Virus record (IMG/VR): IMGVR_UViG_3300044858_001325
Coordinates: 1-61,596 of that record
Source of the DNA: a virus
Length of the DNA: 61,596 nt
Direction: 5' to 3' (one strand)
Below are positions 42,566 to 49,739 of the stretch, in pieces. Within the stretch, counting starts at the first letter, position 1. The number at the start of each line of letters is the position of its first letter. The translations under genes and the position numbers were made by a program. The notes under the pieces were generated by a model, which saw nothing but the letters and a program-made list of their open reading frames with translations, was not told the origin of the DNA and ran no database searches.

Positions 42566-43194
42566 GCTACATCGTGGCATCTTTGCCGCCCTTGAAGTGC
42601 TTTGTTAAGCGAGAGTTTTTGTACAACCACACCAAGGGTCATGGCGAGTTTGAGCCTGCAATTTGGGTCAGCATCAAAGCACTGCGCGGCCAAGTGTTCC
42701 GCATTGAGTCGCTGCTGCCGAACTATGGCGCGCTGTACGACAAGCTGCCGATCAGCGCCTACGTTTGGAAAGAAGGACATGGCGACTTGCCTATCGACAC
42801 GCTGCAACTGTGGGACTGCATGGGCTACCGCTTTACCGTGTGTGAGAAGATCGGCTTGCGTAATCTTGGTGTGAAGTTTTTAGGCAAGGACAAGCAGTGG
42901 CACCACGGGCACTATCTGTTTACGGTGGACTTCTGCGCTGACGGCATGGATGTAGACACCGGGTTTACCGAGCAAGCCGAGGAGCACAAGTCTTTCAACT
43001 TCATCAAATTAGAAAACGGTCAGTTTGCCTGCCAGCCCAACAACCGATGTCTGTGGTACGACCAAAGCCTGATTCCATCCGAGGTCAAGTTCCCCGACTT
43101 CCAAGCCGCCAAAACTTTTTGGACTGTTGACGGCACGCGCAAGTGGTCTGCGGGTGACGATTGGTTTTACGACATAAAGGAGAAGAACACATGA
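42562..43194 (+). CDS. Conserved phage protein of unknown function
   Basis: 210 residues, overlapping its neighbours at both ends. Beta-rich (FEPAIWVSIKALRGQVFRIE; LWDCMGYRFTV; HYLFTVDFCADGMDVDTGF) with several Trp and Cys. Similar proteins occur in phages of GC-rich proteobacteria; no catalytic motif is evident. Its last 22 bases form one copy of a direct repeat that recurs at the end of the next gene. Confidence 0.65.
   Translation: MSYIVASLPPLKCFVKREFLYNHTKGHGEFEPAIWVSIKALRGQVFRIESLLPNYGALYDKLPISAYVWKEGHGDLPIDTLQLWDCMGYRFTVCEKIGLRNLGVKFLGKDKQWHHGHYLFTVDFCADGMDVDTGFTEQAEEHKSFNFIKLENGQFACQPNNRCLWYDQSLIPSEVKFPDFQAAKTFWTVDGTRKWSAGDDWFYDIKEKNT
43173..43194 (+). repeat. 22-bp direct repeat at gene junction, copy A
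   Basis: Starts CATAAAGGAGAAG and ends ACACATGA. It holds the last codons of one gene, the ribosome-binding site AAAGGAG and the start of the next. The identical copy is 698 bp downstream. Confidence 0.8.
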
Positions 43195-43892
43195 CAACAC
43201 ACATCACGAAGACATGGTTCGACGGCGAGAAGGTGATAACGCAGGAAATCCCTGAGTCTAAGGTTTACGAGCAGAAGCCGTTGGCGTGGGCAGATGAAAT
43301 CATTGACGACCTAAACGCCTTATTCGACAGCGAAATGATTAGAGAGAACGACTCCGGCGATGCGCTTATCCGGTTAGATGCCGCTATCTGTGCGGTGGAA
43401 GAAGCTGAACAAAGGCACACCACCCCACCCGCAGCACAGCCAGCACCTGTGCAGGAGCCTGTGGCGTGGCCTTGTTTAATTGAAGAAGCTGATTTCTCGC
43501 AAAACACGGTGACATTAGCCATGCAATGTGAAGATTACAAAGTTTCTGCTGGAAAACATTGGCTATACACCACCCCACCCGCAGCACAGCAGGAGCCTGA
43601 CGCCTACGGCTATGCAAAATGCCTTGCTGTCGCAATATGGGATCAGCACTACAAGGATGTAGCGCCGCAGTGGAAGCCGTTTGACAATCTGATGGGCGTA
43701 CTCACGCAGATCGACAACATGACCGCAGGACTGACCGCCCAGAACCAGCGCCAGCCGCTGACGGATGATCGGATCGGCCAGATCATCGAGCAGTGCAAAA
43801 TCACTTTGGTCAACTATTGCAGTGGCGAAAAGCAAACCGAGTTTGCCCGCGCCATCGAAGCCGCGCACGGCATAAAGGAGAAGAACACATGA
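43191..43892 (+). CDS. Accessory phage protein with internal repeats
   Basis: 233 residues. Two copies of a module TTPPAAQ (near residues 79 and 128) separated by EPVAWPCLIEEAD show internal duplication. The end (QRQPLTDDRIGQIIEQC, ARAIEAAHGIKEKNT) is a phrase common in accessory proteins of Burkholderiales phages and prophages. No enzyme motif. The gene is exactly bounded by the 22-bp direct repeats, suggesting insertion as a cassette. Confidence 0.65.
   Translation: MTTHITKTWFDGEKVITQEIPESKVYEQKPLAWADEIIDDLNALFDSEMIRENDSGDALIRLDAAICAVEEAEQRHTTPPAAQPAPVQEPVAWPCLIEEADFSQNTVTLAMQCEDYKVSAGKHWLYTTPPAAQQEPDAYGYAKCLAVAIWDQHYKDVAPQWKPFDNLMGVLTQIDNMTAGLTAQNQRQPLTDDRIGQIIEQCKITLVNYCSGEKQTEFARAIEAAHGIKEKNT
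43871..43892 (+). repeat. 22-bp direct repeat at gene junction, copy B
   Basis: Identical to copy A at 43173-43194 and again spanning stop, AAAGGAG and the next ATG. Confidence 0.8.
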
Positions 43893-44110
43893 GCAACGAA
43901 TTCGCTTTCCCACACACCACCGAGCACCTGCACCAGCCGGTGACGGCAGGGATGACGCTCAGGGACTACTTCGCGGCCAAGGCGATGCAAACCCTGTTGG
44001 GCAGCGAATACACCAGTAAACACGGACTGCATGAGGGGTGGATGGTTGCGCTTGCTCATGAGTCCTACATGGTGGCCGATGCCATGTTGAAGGCGAGGGG
44101 CCGGGCCTGA
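43889..44110 (+). CDS. Small phage protein
   Basis: 73 residues. The middle phrase GMTLRDYFAAKAMQTLL is common to small proteins of many phages and prophages; the rest is helical. The start uses the ribosome-binding site in repeat copy B. The stop overlaps the next start by one base (TGATG). Function unknown. Confidence 0.7.
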   Translation: MSNEFAFPHTTEHLHQPVTAGMTLRDYFAAKAMQTLLGSEYTSKHGLHEGWMVALAHESYMVADAMLKARGRA

Positions 44111-44376
44111 TGCTTAGCAAAAATCTCTCGGCCAAGGACAGGCAACATCTGGCCAAGGTGAAAGAGCTTCCTTGCGGGGTATGTGGCCGAGCTGGGCCGT
44201 CGGATGCGCATCACATCGAGCAGGGACTGCACCACCTGTGCATACCCTTGTGCAAAGACTGCCACCAAGGCAGCCACAACGGGCTCCACGGGCGCCGGGC
44301 CATTTGGAACGTCATGAAGAAGACCGAGCTGTCGGTGCTCAACGACACGATCAAGCGGCTCACCCAGCCCGATTGA
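44110..44376 (+). CDS. HNH-type nuclease (RecA-dependent Ref-like)
   Basis: 88 residues. A compact HNH/zinc-finger nuclease signature: CGVCGRAG, then DAHHIEQGLHHLCIPLC, CHQGSHNGLHG. This Cys/His order is that of the small nuclease family that includes P1 Ref (RecA-dependent nuclease). It would cut DNA at recombination intermediates. It is the last gene before the strong terminator at 44466-44504. Confidence 0.7.
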   Translation: MLSKNLSAKDRQHLAKVKELPCGVCGRAGPSDAHHIEQGLHHLCIPLCKDCHQGSHNGLHGRRAIWNVMKKTELSVLNDTIKRLTQPD

Positions 44377-44465
44377 CGGGGCCGAAATGCCTGGGCCATA
44401 ATGCTGGTGTCCAAGCCTCCTAGCAGTGGTTCTCGGACAACCGGATGTTCACATCCAACCCCCCC

Positions 44466-44504
44466 GACCCCTAGGGCATAACTGCTCTGGGGGTCTTTCT
44501 TTTT
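44466..44504 (+). terminator. Intrinsic terminator after the recombination/accessory operon
   Basis: GACCCC (44466-44471) pairs with GGGGTC (44490-44495), extended by a T-G pair, followed by a T-rich run (TTTCTTTTT). It lies 90 bp after the last gene of the rightward operon and is a clear rho-independent signal. Confidence 0.7.
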
Positions 44505-44522
44505 GCACGGCAATCACATAAA

Positions 44523-44569
44523 ATTCATGTGCCTGTACTCACAGGCATTCATGTGAACAATCCTAAAAT
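44523..44569 (+). promoter_or_regulatory. Control region with operator half-sites and possible -10 box
   Basis: Two direct repeats ATTCATGTG (44523-44531 and 44547-44555) flank a 6-bp hairpin (GCCTGT/ACAGGC, loop ACTC). They match the half-site of the operator at 34885-34913. TAAAAT (44564-44569) may be a -10 box for the next gene; no good -35 box is seen, so the promoter is uncertain. Confidence 0.4.
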
Positions 44570-44580
44570 GAAAGACTGCT

Positions 44581-44793
44581 ATGGCCATCGCACAACGCAT
44601 CTACATCGTCACGACCAGTGACGGCACTTCCCGCCTCGTGAAGGCATCTTTGCGCCAGCAGGCGCTCTCCCACGTCGCCAACACGCTGTTCACCGTTCGG
44701 GTGGCCAGCCAGGACGATTTGGTGAAGGCGCTGACCTCTGGTGCGACCGTCGAGAACTACAAGGACGCCGACCAGATGGAGATCCAGGGGTAA
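44581..44793 (+). CDS. Small conserved phage protein
   Basis: 70 residues, mixed alpha-beta (RIYIVTTSDGTSRLVKASLR, QQALSHVANTLFTVRVASQD, DLVKALTSGATVE). The family occurs in phages of Burkholderiales without known function. No strong ribosome-binding site is visible and the ATG is only 12 bp from the possible -10 box, so leaderless translation is possible. Its stop codon lies within a palindrome copy. Confidence 0.6.
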   Translation: MAIAQRIYIVTTSDGTSRLVKASLRQQALSHVANTLFTVRVASQDDLVKALTSGATVENYKDADQMEIQG

Positions 44794-44803
44794 CACCTGT
44801 TAC
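44790..44803. repeat. Dispersed palindrome copy 12 (14-bp form, over a stop codon)
   Basis: GTAACA-CC-TGTTAC with perfect 6-bp arms. It overlaps the TAA stop of the gene 44581-44793 and extends into the 3' region; 16-bp perfect palindrome with the flanking G and C. Confidence 0.8.
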
Positions 44804-44806
44804 CGT

Positions 44807-44822
44807 CCCCGGTTCGCCGGGG
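44807..44822 (+). other. Stable tetraloop hairpin
   Basis: CCCCGG-TTCG-CCGGGG, a perfect 6-bp stem with a UUCG loop, three bases after the palindrome. There is no T run, so it is a structured 3' element or mRNA-stabilising hairpin rather than a clear terminator. Confidence 0.55.
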
Positions 44823-44832
44823 CCAAGACGCA

Positions 44833-44904
44833 TGGGGATTGGATGCCTACCGCAGGCCCGTCTGATCAACGAGAGCAGGGTTGAACTCCCTGCTCCAGTC
44901 CCCA
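44833..44904 (+). ncRNA. Structured tRNA-like RNA element A
   Basis: A 10-bp outer stem (44833-44842 with 44895-44904, one G-U pair), a perfect hairpin GAGCAGGG/CCCTGCTC (8 bp, 7-base loop; its last base competes with the outer stem) and a small GCCT/AGGC hairpin. It begins TGGGG and ends CCCCAGCC like a tRNA-Gln. However, the T-like arm is displaced and no anticodon arm is recognisable, so it is not a standard tRNA. Possibly a tRNA relic or a new structured RNA. Confidence 0.35.
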
Positions 44905-44909
44905 GCCGT

Positions 44910-45022
44910 GTTGGTGTAGCTCAGAATGATCCCCAGCATAAATTGAAACTGGGTAGTCGGCAGACGAATGGGAGAGCGCCCTCGGCAGGGGGAGGTCGCG
45001 GGTTCGATCCCCGTCTCCAACA
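44910..45022 (+). ncRNA. tRNA-like RNA element B with shortened anticodon loop
   Basis: Acceptor GTTGGTG/CTCCAAC (6 of 7 pairs), bases TA, D-stem GCTC/GAGC, variable AGGTC and a full T-arm GCGGG-TTCGATC-CCCGT are in tRNA order. The anticodon position has a 5-bp stem (CCCTC/GGGGG) with a 4-base loop instead of 7, so no anticodon is left. The D-loop holds a 42-bp insert (44929-44970) flanked by GAATG repeats. A downstream ORF starts 10 bp later. It is a tRNA pseudogene or a tRNA-mimicking RNA. Confidence 0.45.
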
Positions 45023-45031
45023 ACCTATCAA

Positions 45032-45547
45032 ATGGACACTGAAGACAAGCTGGCATGGTGCGCCGAAGCAGAAAAAGACGAGCAGGAGTTCGTCAGGGTT
45101 CGCCTGCCCCAGCTCCAGATCCGGGGCGTGGTCAACCCCGAGAAGTTCGCAGACCCATTCACCCACGATCTCACCCTGATCATCCAGGCCGACTTGAAGT
45201 CGGTCAGGACGCCGCTGTTCAAGGCCAGTGAGATCTACGGCATCGACCCCCAGTACGCCGTCACCTTCAACGTCAAGGATGCGCTGCGCTACCGGGAGCT
45301 GTACCCCAACATCATCGTGGTGTTTGACGTGCGCTGGGACACCCTGGAGTGGACTGACAAGCACGGCACCACCTATCGCGTCGAGCCCATGCACGCGACC
45401 TTTGCCGGGTTCCTGAGCGACATCCGCCGGGCCATCATGAAGGGTGGCAATCAGGTGCTCAGCTACCAGCGCCGCGTCGATGACAAGGCGGGCAACGCCA
45501 AGCACAGCTACGTCTTTGATGTGCGAGAACTACACCGCCTCGGTTGA
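45032..45547 (+). CDS. Conserved phage protein, possible PD-(D/E)XK nuclease
   Basis: 171 residues. A segment DPFTHDLTLIIQADLKSVRT contains an acidic residue and a D-L-K pair as in a restriction-endonuclease fold, followed by a conserved FKASEIYGIDPQYAVTFNV phrase and strands (NIIVVFDVRWDTLEW). The rest of the family pattern is recalled from phages of various hosts. The nuclease assignment is plausible but unproven. No strong ribosome-binding site; translation may depend on the upstream RNA structure. Confidence 0.55.
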   Translation: MDTEDKLAWCAEAEKDEQEFVRVRLPQLQIRGVVNPEKFADPFTHDLTLIIQADLKSVRTPLFKASEIYGIDPQYAVTFNVKDALRYRELYPNIIVVFDVRWDTLEWTDKHGTTYRVEPMHATFAGFLSDIRRAIMKGGNQVLSYQRRVDDKAGNAKHSYVFDVRELHRLG

Positions 45548-45551
45548 CCAC

Positions 45552-45581
45552 TTGCGCAGTCGCCAAACTTGTGGTTAGAAT
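45552..45581 (+). promoter_or_regulatory. Sigma-70-type promoter of the small RNA
   Basis: TTGCGC (45552-45557), 18 bp, TAGAAT (45576-45581); transcription would begin near 45588, just before the structured RNA. Confidence 0.5.
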
Positions 45582-45587
45582 GGCGGT

Positions 45588-45706
45588 GCTAGGACGTGGA
45601 ACTCCGCAGCAGCAGCGAAAGCCGTTAAGTCAGATCCCGACCCCGAATGGGGTGCCGTTACCGAAAGGTGGCGGGTTCCACCGGGGTCTGTCTTAACGGC
45701 TTTTTT
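45588..45706 (+). ncRNA. Predicted structured small RNA with intrinsic terminator
   Basis: About 119 nt. A 12-bp closing helix (AAAGCCGTTAAG 45618-45629 with 45692-45703), then a second 9-bp helix (45631-45639 with 45682-45690, one G-U pair). Inside it are two short hairpins: ACCCC-GAAT-GGGGT (45640-45653) and GGTGG/CCACC (45667-45682, sharing its last base). The T run directly after makes the outer helix also a terminator. It has a promoter upstream and no ORF with a ribosome-binding site. A trans-acting small RNA is the best interpretation. Confidence 0.55.
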
Positions 45707-46068
45707 GCTTTCCACACCCAGCCGTACTCCGCACGACAGCAAGAGCCTGCATGGGCTGCGCGGAAGGAAACACACGGCGATCTCGACACCCCGGATCTGC
45801 CGTACCAGCCTGTCAGCGAGGGACTGGTGTAGTCGGTAGGACAAGGGTGGAGTGCCAAGCCTGCCGATGAACGAATCGCTGCCTCCGGGGGACTGGGGTG
45901 GGGTCTGTCACTGACTCCCTGCCTGGGTCATGGGTGGTGATCCACCCCTTGGGGGAACTGGGTGAGCGATGTCATGTGATGACATGGGGGGTAATTCATC
46001 TGCGATATAGAGGGGGTTGGATTGCGCGGGGGTAGGCCGTAAACTGTTCGTCTTTGCTAGGAGAAACA
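45707..46068 (+). promoter_or_regulatory. Intergenic control region upstream of the ParB-like gene
   Basis: No supported gene in these 362 bases. It holds a hairpin GGGTGG-TGAT-CCACCC (45932-45947), a perfect inverted repeat ATGTCAT-GTG-ATGACAT (45969-45985) that may be an operator, and a promoter TTGGAT-17 bp-TAAACT (46017-46045) about 24 bp before the next start. Bases 45829-45845 have a weak resemblance to a tRNA D-arm, which I do not call. Confidence 0.5.
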
Positions 46069-46911
46069 ATGAAAAAATTAAATCTCGCGGCCATCAGACT
46101 TGATGGCTCGACACAGGCGCGAATTGCGCTTGATTCATCCCAGGTGACCGAGTACGCCGAGGCCATGCGGGACGGGGACAAGTTCCCACCCATCGTGGTG
46201 TTCCACGACGGCAGCGATTACTGGTTGGCAGATGGGTTTCACCGATACCACGCAACCAAGCAGAACGGCTTCACAAGCATCGAGGCCGAGGTCAAGACGG
46301 GCACGGTGGAGGAGGCGCAGATATATGCTTTCGGTGCCAATGCAAAGCGGGGGCTGTCAACATCACACGAGGACAATCGCAGCATCATCGTCAGGATGCT
46401 GAATCACCCGATCAGCAGCACATGGACAAACGCAGAGATCGCCCGGCATGTGGGCGTATCCAAGATGACGGTAGGCCGCATCAAGGCCAGCCTGGAGCAG
46501 AAGGAAGACTCTCCTCAAGACTCCAAGAAAACTTACCAGCGCAAGGACGGCAAGCAAGTCACCGTCGATACCAAGAAGCTGGTTACCAAGAAGGCCCAAC
46601 CCGAGGCTGAATCCCCAGAACAAGACGAGCGAGATCACAAGATCGGCGAGCTGCTCGACACCATCAATGACCTCAACACTGAGAACCAGCGGCTCAAGGA
46701 CGTGATCGCTGCGCAGCAGTGGGACGCATCGGACATCGAGCGCATCGACATTCACGAAACGCTGGTCGAGTTGCGCGGTCAAATCAAAACCCTGGAGATC
46801 GACAACCACGCGCTGCGCGACAGTCGGGACATGTTCCAAAGCCGCAATGCTGAGCTGATGAAGACGGTCAAGGTCTTGCAGGGGAAACTGAAAAAGCTGG
46901 AAACAGCCTGA
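46069..46911 (+). CDS. ParB-like DNA-binding protein with coiled coil
   Basis: 280 residues; ATG at 46069 with AGGAG. The N-terminal ParB/sulfiredoxin-like domain (about 1-95) shows LAAIRLDGSTQARIALD, FPPIVVFHDGSDYWLADGFHR and a late GANAKRGLSTSHEDNRSI. A helix-turn-helix follows (about 120-145: WTNAEIARHVGVSKMTVGRI). The second half is charged and predicted coiled coil (about 190-280). ParB-type proteins bind palindromic centromere sites and spread or regulate; the 17 dispersed palindromes make this the leading candidate for their reader. Confidence 0.75.
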   Translation: MKKLNLAAIRLDGSTQARIALDSSQVTEYAEAMRDGDKFPPIVVFHDGSDYWLADGFHRYHATKQNGFTSIEAEVKTGTVEEAQIYAFGANAKRGLSTSHEDNRSIIVRMLNHPISSTWTNAEIARHVGVSKMTVGRIKASLEQKEDSPQDSKKTYQRKDGKQVTVDTKKLVTKKAQPEAESPEQDERDHKIGELLDTINDLNTENQRLKDVIAAQQWDASDIERIDIHETLVELRGQIKTLEIDNHALRDSRDMFQSRNAELMKTVKVLQGKLKKLETA

Positions 46912-46970
46912 GATAGGGCGCGGTCGCCCTGGCCCACGCCGGAGGGATTCCGGTAGATGAAGGAGTGAAC

Positions 46971-48461
46971 ATGGAATTGATGCTGCGAGAGCATCAGCAG
47001 CAAGTCATTGAGGCCCTGCGCGAGGGATTTCGCCACGGCCATCAGGCTCAGTTGCTTTATGCCCCTACGGGGTTCGGAAAGACAGAGGTGGCCATCGCCT
47101 TGATGAAGGCCACGAAAGAGAAGTACAAGCGAGCTGCGATGGTGCTGGATCGCCTTGTGCTGGTGGATCAGACAAGCCTGCGTCTGTCCAAGTATCACCT
47201 GCCGCATGGCGTGTTCCAGTCGGGCCACTGGAAGTTCGACACGTCGGAGCGGCTTCAGGTGTGCAGCGCCCAGACGCTGGAGCGCAGAACAAAGTTCCCC
47301 CAGATCGATCTGCTGATCGTGGACGAGTGCCACATTGCGCGCAAGCAGACCGTTGAGTTCATCAAGGCCAACCCGAGTGTGAAGGTGGTCGGGCTCACTG
47401 CGACGCCGTTCACCAAGGGCCTGGGCGATGTCTACAAGCATGTGGTGTGCGGCGCCACAAACGAATGGCTGGTGGACAACAAGTGGCTGACGCCCCTGAA
47501 GGTGTTCATTGCCAAGGAGATCGACATGACTGGCGCCAAGAAGGTCGCGGGCGAGTGGGCCCAGGACGTGGTGACAGAGCGCGGCATGAAGATCACGGGC
47601 GACATCGTGGAGGAGTGGGTCAAGAAGACCCACGAGATCTTTGGCAAGCCTGAGAAGACCATCGTGTTTTGTGCGGGCGTAGCGCACGGCGCTGATCTGG
47701 TCGAGCAGTTTGCACGCAAGGGCTTCAACTTCGTGTCCATTTCCTACAAGGACAACGATGACTTCAAGCGGCAGGCCATCGAGGACTTTTCTCGGCCAGA
47801 CACAGAGATACACGGGCTGATCGCCACTGACATTTTGACGCGGGGCTTTGACGTGCCAGACGTGAAGATCGGCGTGTCGGCCCGGCCATTCAGCAAGTCT
47901 TTGAGCAGCCATGTGCAGCAGATGGGCCGCGTGATGCGCGCCCACGCCAGCAAGGAGTTCGGCGTGTGGCTGGATCACTCGGGCAACTACCTGCGGTTCC
48001 GGGACGACTGGGACGAGCTGTACGAGGCTGGCGTGCAGGAGCTGGACAAGAAGGTGGAGAAGGCCAAGAAGGAGCCCACCGAGAAGGAAAAGAAAGAGTC
48101 CAAGTGCCCGGCCTGCGGCCACTTGTGGCCACGCGGCATGGACATCTGCCCTTCATGCGGCCATGTGCGTCAAAAGCGCAATCAAGTCGAGGCCGTTGCC
48201 GGTGAGCTGGAGGAGCTGGCCACGGTCGGCAAGGCGAAGAAGGATGAAAAGCAGAGTTTCTACTCAGAGCTGGTCTGGTATGCCAGCCAGCGGGGCTACA
48301 GCCCCAACTGGGCAAGTCACAAGTACCGCGAGAAGTTTGGGGTCTGGCCTCGCGGCCTTGATTATGTGCCAGCCCCCACCAGTACCAAGACGGCGAACTG
48401 GATCAAGAGCCGCAACATAGCTTGGGCCAAGTCCCAGAGCAGAGTAAGGATGACAGCATGA
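46971..48461 (+). CDS. SF2 DNA helicase with C-terminal zinc ribbon
   Basis: 496 residues from the ATG at 46971 (AAGGAG upstream). Motif I APTGFGKTE, II VDECH, III LTATP, motif V ATDILTRGFDVPD and VI QQMGRVMR are all present, so an active DEAD/DEAH-type SF2 helicase is expected. After a charged linker there is a zinc ribbon (CPACGHLW...CPSCGH) and a basic end. It is probably the replicative or origin-opening helicase of this phage, since no DnaB-type helicase or polymerase is visible. Confidence 0.88.
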   Translation: MELMLREHQQQVIEALREGFRHGHQAQLLYAPTGFGKTEVAIALMKATKEKYKRAAMVLDRLVLVDQTSLRLSKYHLPHGVFQSGHWKFDTSERLQVCSAQTLERRTKFPQIDLLIVDECHIARKQTVEFIKANPSVKVVGLTATPFTKGLGDVYKHVVCGATNEWLVDNKWLTPLKVFIAKEIDMTGAKKVAGEWAQDVVTERGMKITGDIVEEWVKKTHEIFGKPEKTIVFCAGVAHGADLVEQFARKGFNFVSISYKDNDDFKRQAIEDFSRPDTEIHGLIATDILTRGFDVPDVKIGVSARPFSKSLSSHVQQMGRVMRAHASKEFGVWLDHSGNYLRFRDDWDELYEAGVQELDKKVEKAKKEPTEKEKKESKCPACGHLWPRGMDICPSCGHVRQKRNQVEAVAGELEELATVGKAKKDEKQSFYSELVWYASQRGYSPNWASHKYREKFGVWPRGLDYVPAPTSTKTANWIKSRNIAWAKSQSRVRMTA

Positions 48462-48562
48462 ACGACGAAGACATCAAGAGGGCCATTTTCAAGGGCAAGC
48501 TCTTGATCATTGGCATGGCGGCCCTGGCCGTTCTCATCGCACTGAAGTGGAGGTTTTCATGA
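48458..48562 (+). CDS. Small single-pass membrane protein
   Basis: 34 residues, starting in the helicase stop and ending in the next start (ATGA both sides). A charged N-terminal helix (NDEDIKRAIFKGK) and one hydrophobic helix (LLIIGMAALAVLIAL). Double coupling supports it as a real gene; function unknown. Confidence 0.55.
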   Translation: MNDEDIKRAIFKGKLLIIGMAALAVLIALKWRFS

Positions 48563-49422
48563 TTCAAGAACCGGAAGACGAAGCGTGGGACGAGGTGCAA
48601 AAGCGCATCGAGATGGAGCAGGCGTTGCGCGAGAAGGCCAAGGCCAACCCGATGGAGGCGCTGTACGAGGCCGTGCGCAGCGACAACCGAAGGAAGCAGG
48701 TAGGCATCATGCTGGCCATGCCGATGTTCGGGGGCATGTGCCACGGAGACTTTGCTCTGTCGATGATGCGCACGGTGCTGCTGCTGACCCAGCTCGGGTA
48801 TCGGGTGAGCACGCAGGCCATGTTCAACGAGTCGCTGATCACGCGGGCGCGCAACAACCTTGCGGCCACGTTCATGGCAGACAAGACGATGGACTACCTG
48901 ATGTTCCTCGATGCGGACATCCTGTTCTCGGAGCATGACGTGCTGCGGCTGCTGCTGGCGGATCGGGAGTTCTGCGGGGGCATCTACCCTCGCAAGGCCA
49001 TCAACTGGACGGGCGTAGCGGAGGCCGTGCGGGCAGGCAAGGACAACCCGGAAGACTGGTCGTGCAGCTACCTGTTCAACGCGGTCGGCATGGAAAACGG
49101 CGAGAGCGATGCTGACGGGATGATCGAGGTCACCCATGCGGCTACTGGCTTCCTGCTGCTGCGGCGGTCGGTGTTTGAGAAGCTGGCGCCGCACACCCAG
49201 ACCTACGAGGACGTGGTGCAGGGCAAGCCTTTTGTCGGCCATGATTTCTTCCGCGTCGGCGTCGGCGAGAACGGCAAGTACACCAGCGAGGACTACTGGT
49301 TCAGCACATCCTGGCGCAAGATCGGCGGGCGGATCTACTTGAACCCGTACCTGCGGCTGGGCCACATCGGCCAGCACACATTTAACGGCAACCTAGCCCG
49401 CATGGGCACAGAGGCCCTGTGA
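48559..49422 (+). CDS. GT-A-type glycosyltransferase
   Basis: 287 residues. A Rossmann-like beginning (VGIMLAMPMFGGMC, SMMRTVLLLTQLGY), the helix ITRARNNLAATFM, then the metal/sugar-binding FLDADI motif and CGGIYPRKAINW. The C-terminal half (ATGFLLLRRSVFEKL; SEDYWFSTSWRKIGG; RLGHIG) is shared with the truncated gene at 1-468. It would transfer a sugar to a phage or host molecule; acceptor unknown. It is coupled to replication genes here. Confidence 0.75.
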   Translation: MIQEPEDEAWDEVQKRIEMEQALREKAKANPMEALYEAVRSDNRRKQVGIMLAMPMFGGMCHGDFALSMMRTVLLLTQLGYRVSTQAMFNESLITRARNNLAATFMADKTMDYLMFLDADILFSEHDVLRLLLADREFCGGIYPRKAINWTGVAEAVRAGKDNPEDWSCSYLFNAVGMENGESDADGMIEVTHAATGFLLLRRSVFEKLAPHTQTYEDVVQGKPFVGHDFFRVGVGENGKYTSEDYWFSTSWRKIGGRIYLNPYLRLGHIGQHTFNGNLARMGTEAL

Positions 49423-49739
49423 AGCGTGCGCGCCCGGATGCTGACTTCGTTGCTGAGCAGGCGCAGCGCATGATGGAGCTGTTGCAGCCAAGGGGCAATC
49501 TGAGCGCAGAAGATCGAGAGTATGCGGCGGAGCGGCTTTCAAAGATGCGCGACGAGCGGCTGCAAGGGATCTTCGTTGACTTGATTGGCTGGGGCGACGA
49601 TGAGCGGGCCGAGATCGAAACCTTTGTGGCCATTGCCATCGAGGTCATGAAGCGCACCAACGTCAGCAAGCTGCGCGAGTGCGCTCGGATCGTGGAGCTG
49701 CGGTACTGGATGAAAGACATGGACAGGGAGAAGGCATGA
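49419..49739 (+). CDS. Small helical phage protein
   Basis: 106 residues with a GTG start overlapping the preceding stop. All-helical by composition (FVAEQAQRMMELLQPRGNLS; REYAAERLSKMRDER; FVAIAIEVMKRTNVSKLRE). No motif. Placed between the glycosyltransferase and the TOPRIM primase-like gene; possibly a replication accessory. Confidence 0.6.
   Translation: MKRARPDADFVAEQAQRMMELLQPRGNLSAEDREYAAERLSKMRDERLQGIFVDLIGWGDDERAEIETFVAIAIEVMKRTNVSKLRECARIVELRYWMKDMDREKA

Noticed and set aside
45575-45858. Leftward frames of 66-89 residues across the small-RNA interval
   Set aside because: They have no start signals, run through the stable helices and show no conserved motifs.
45829-45905. Sequence resembling a third tRNA-like element (GGTGTAGTCGGTAGGAC)
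   Set aside because: Only a D-arm-like piece can be paired; no acceptor or T-arm partner was found at a suitable distance.
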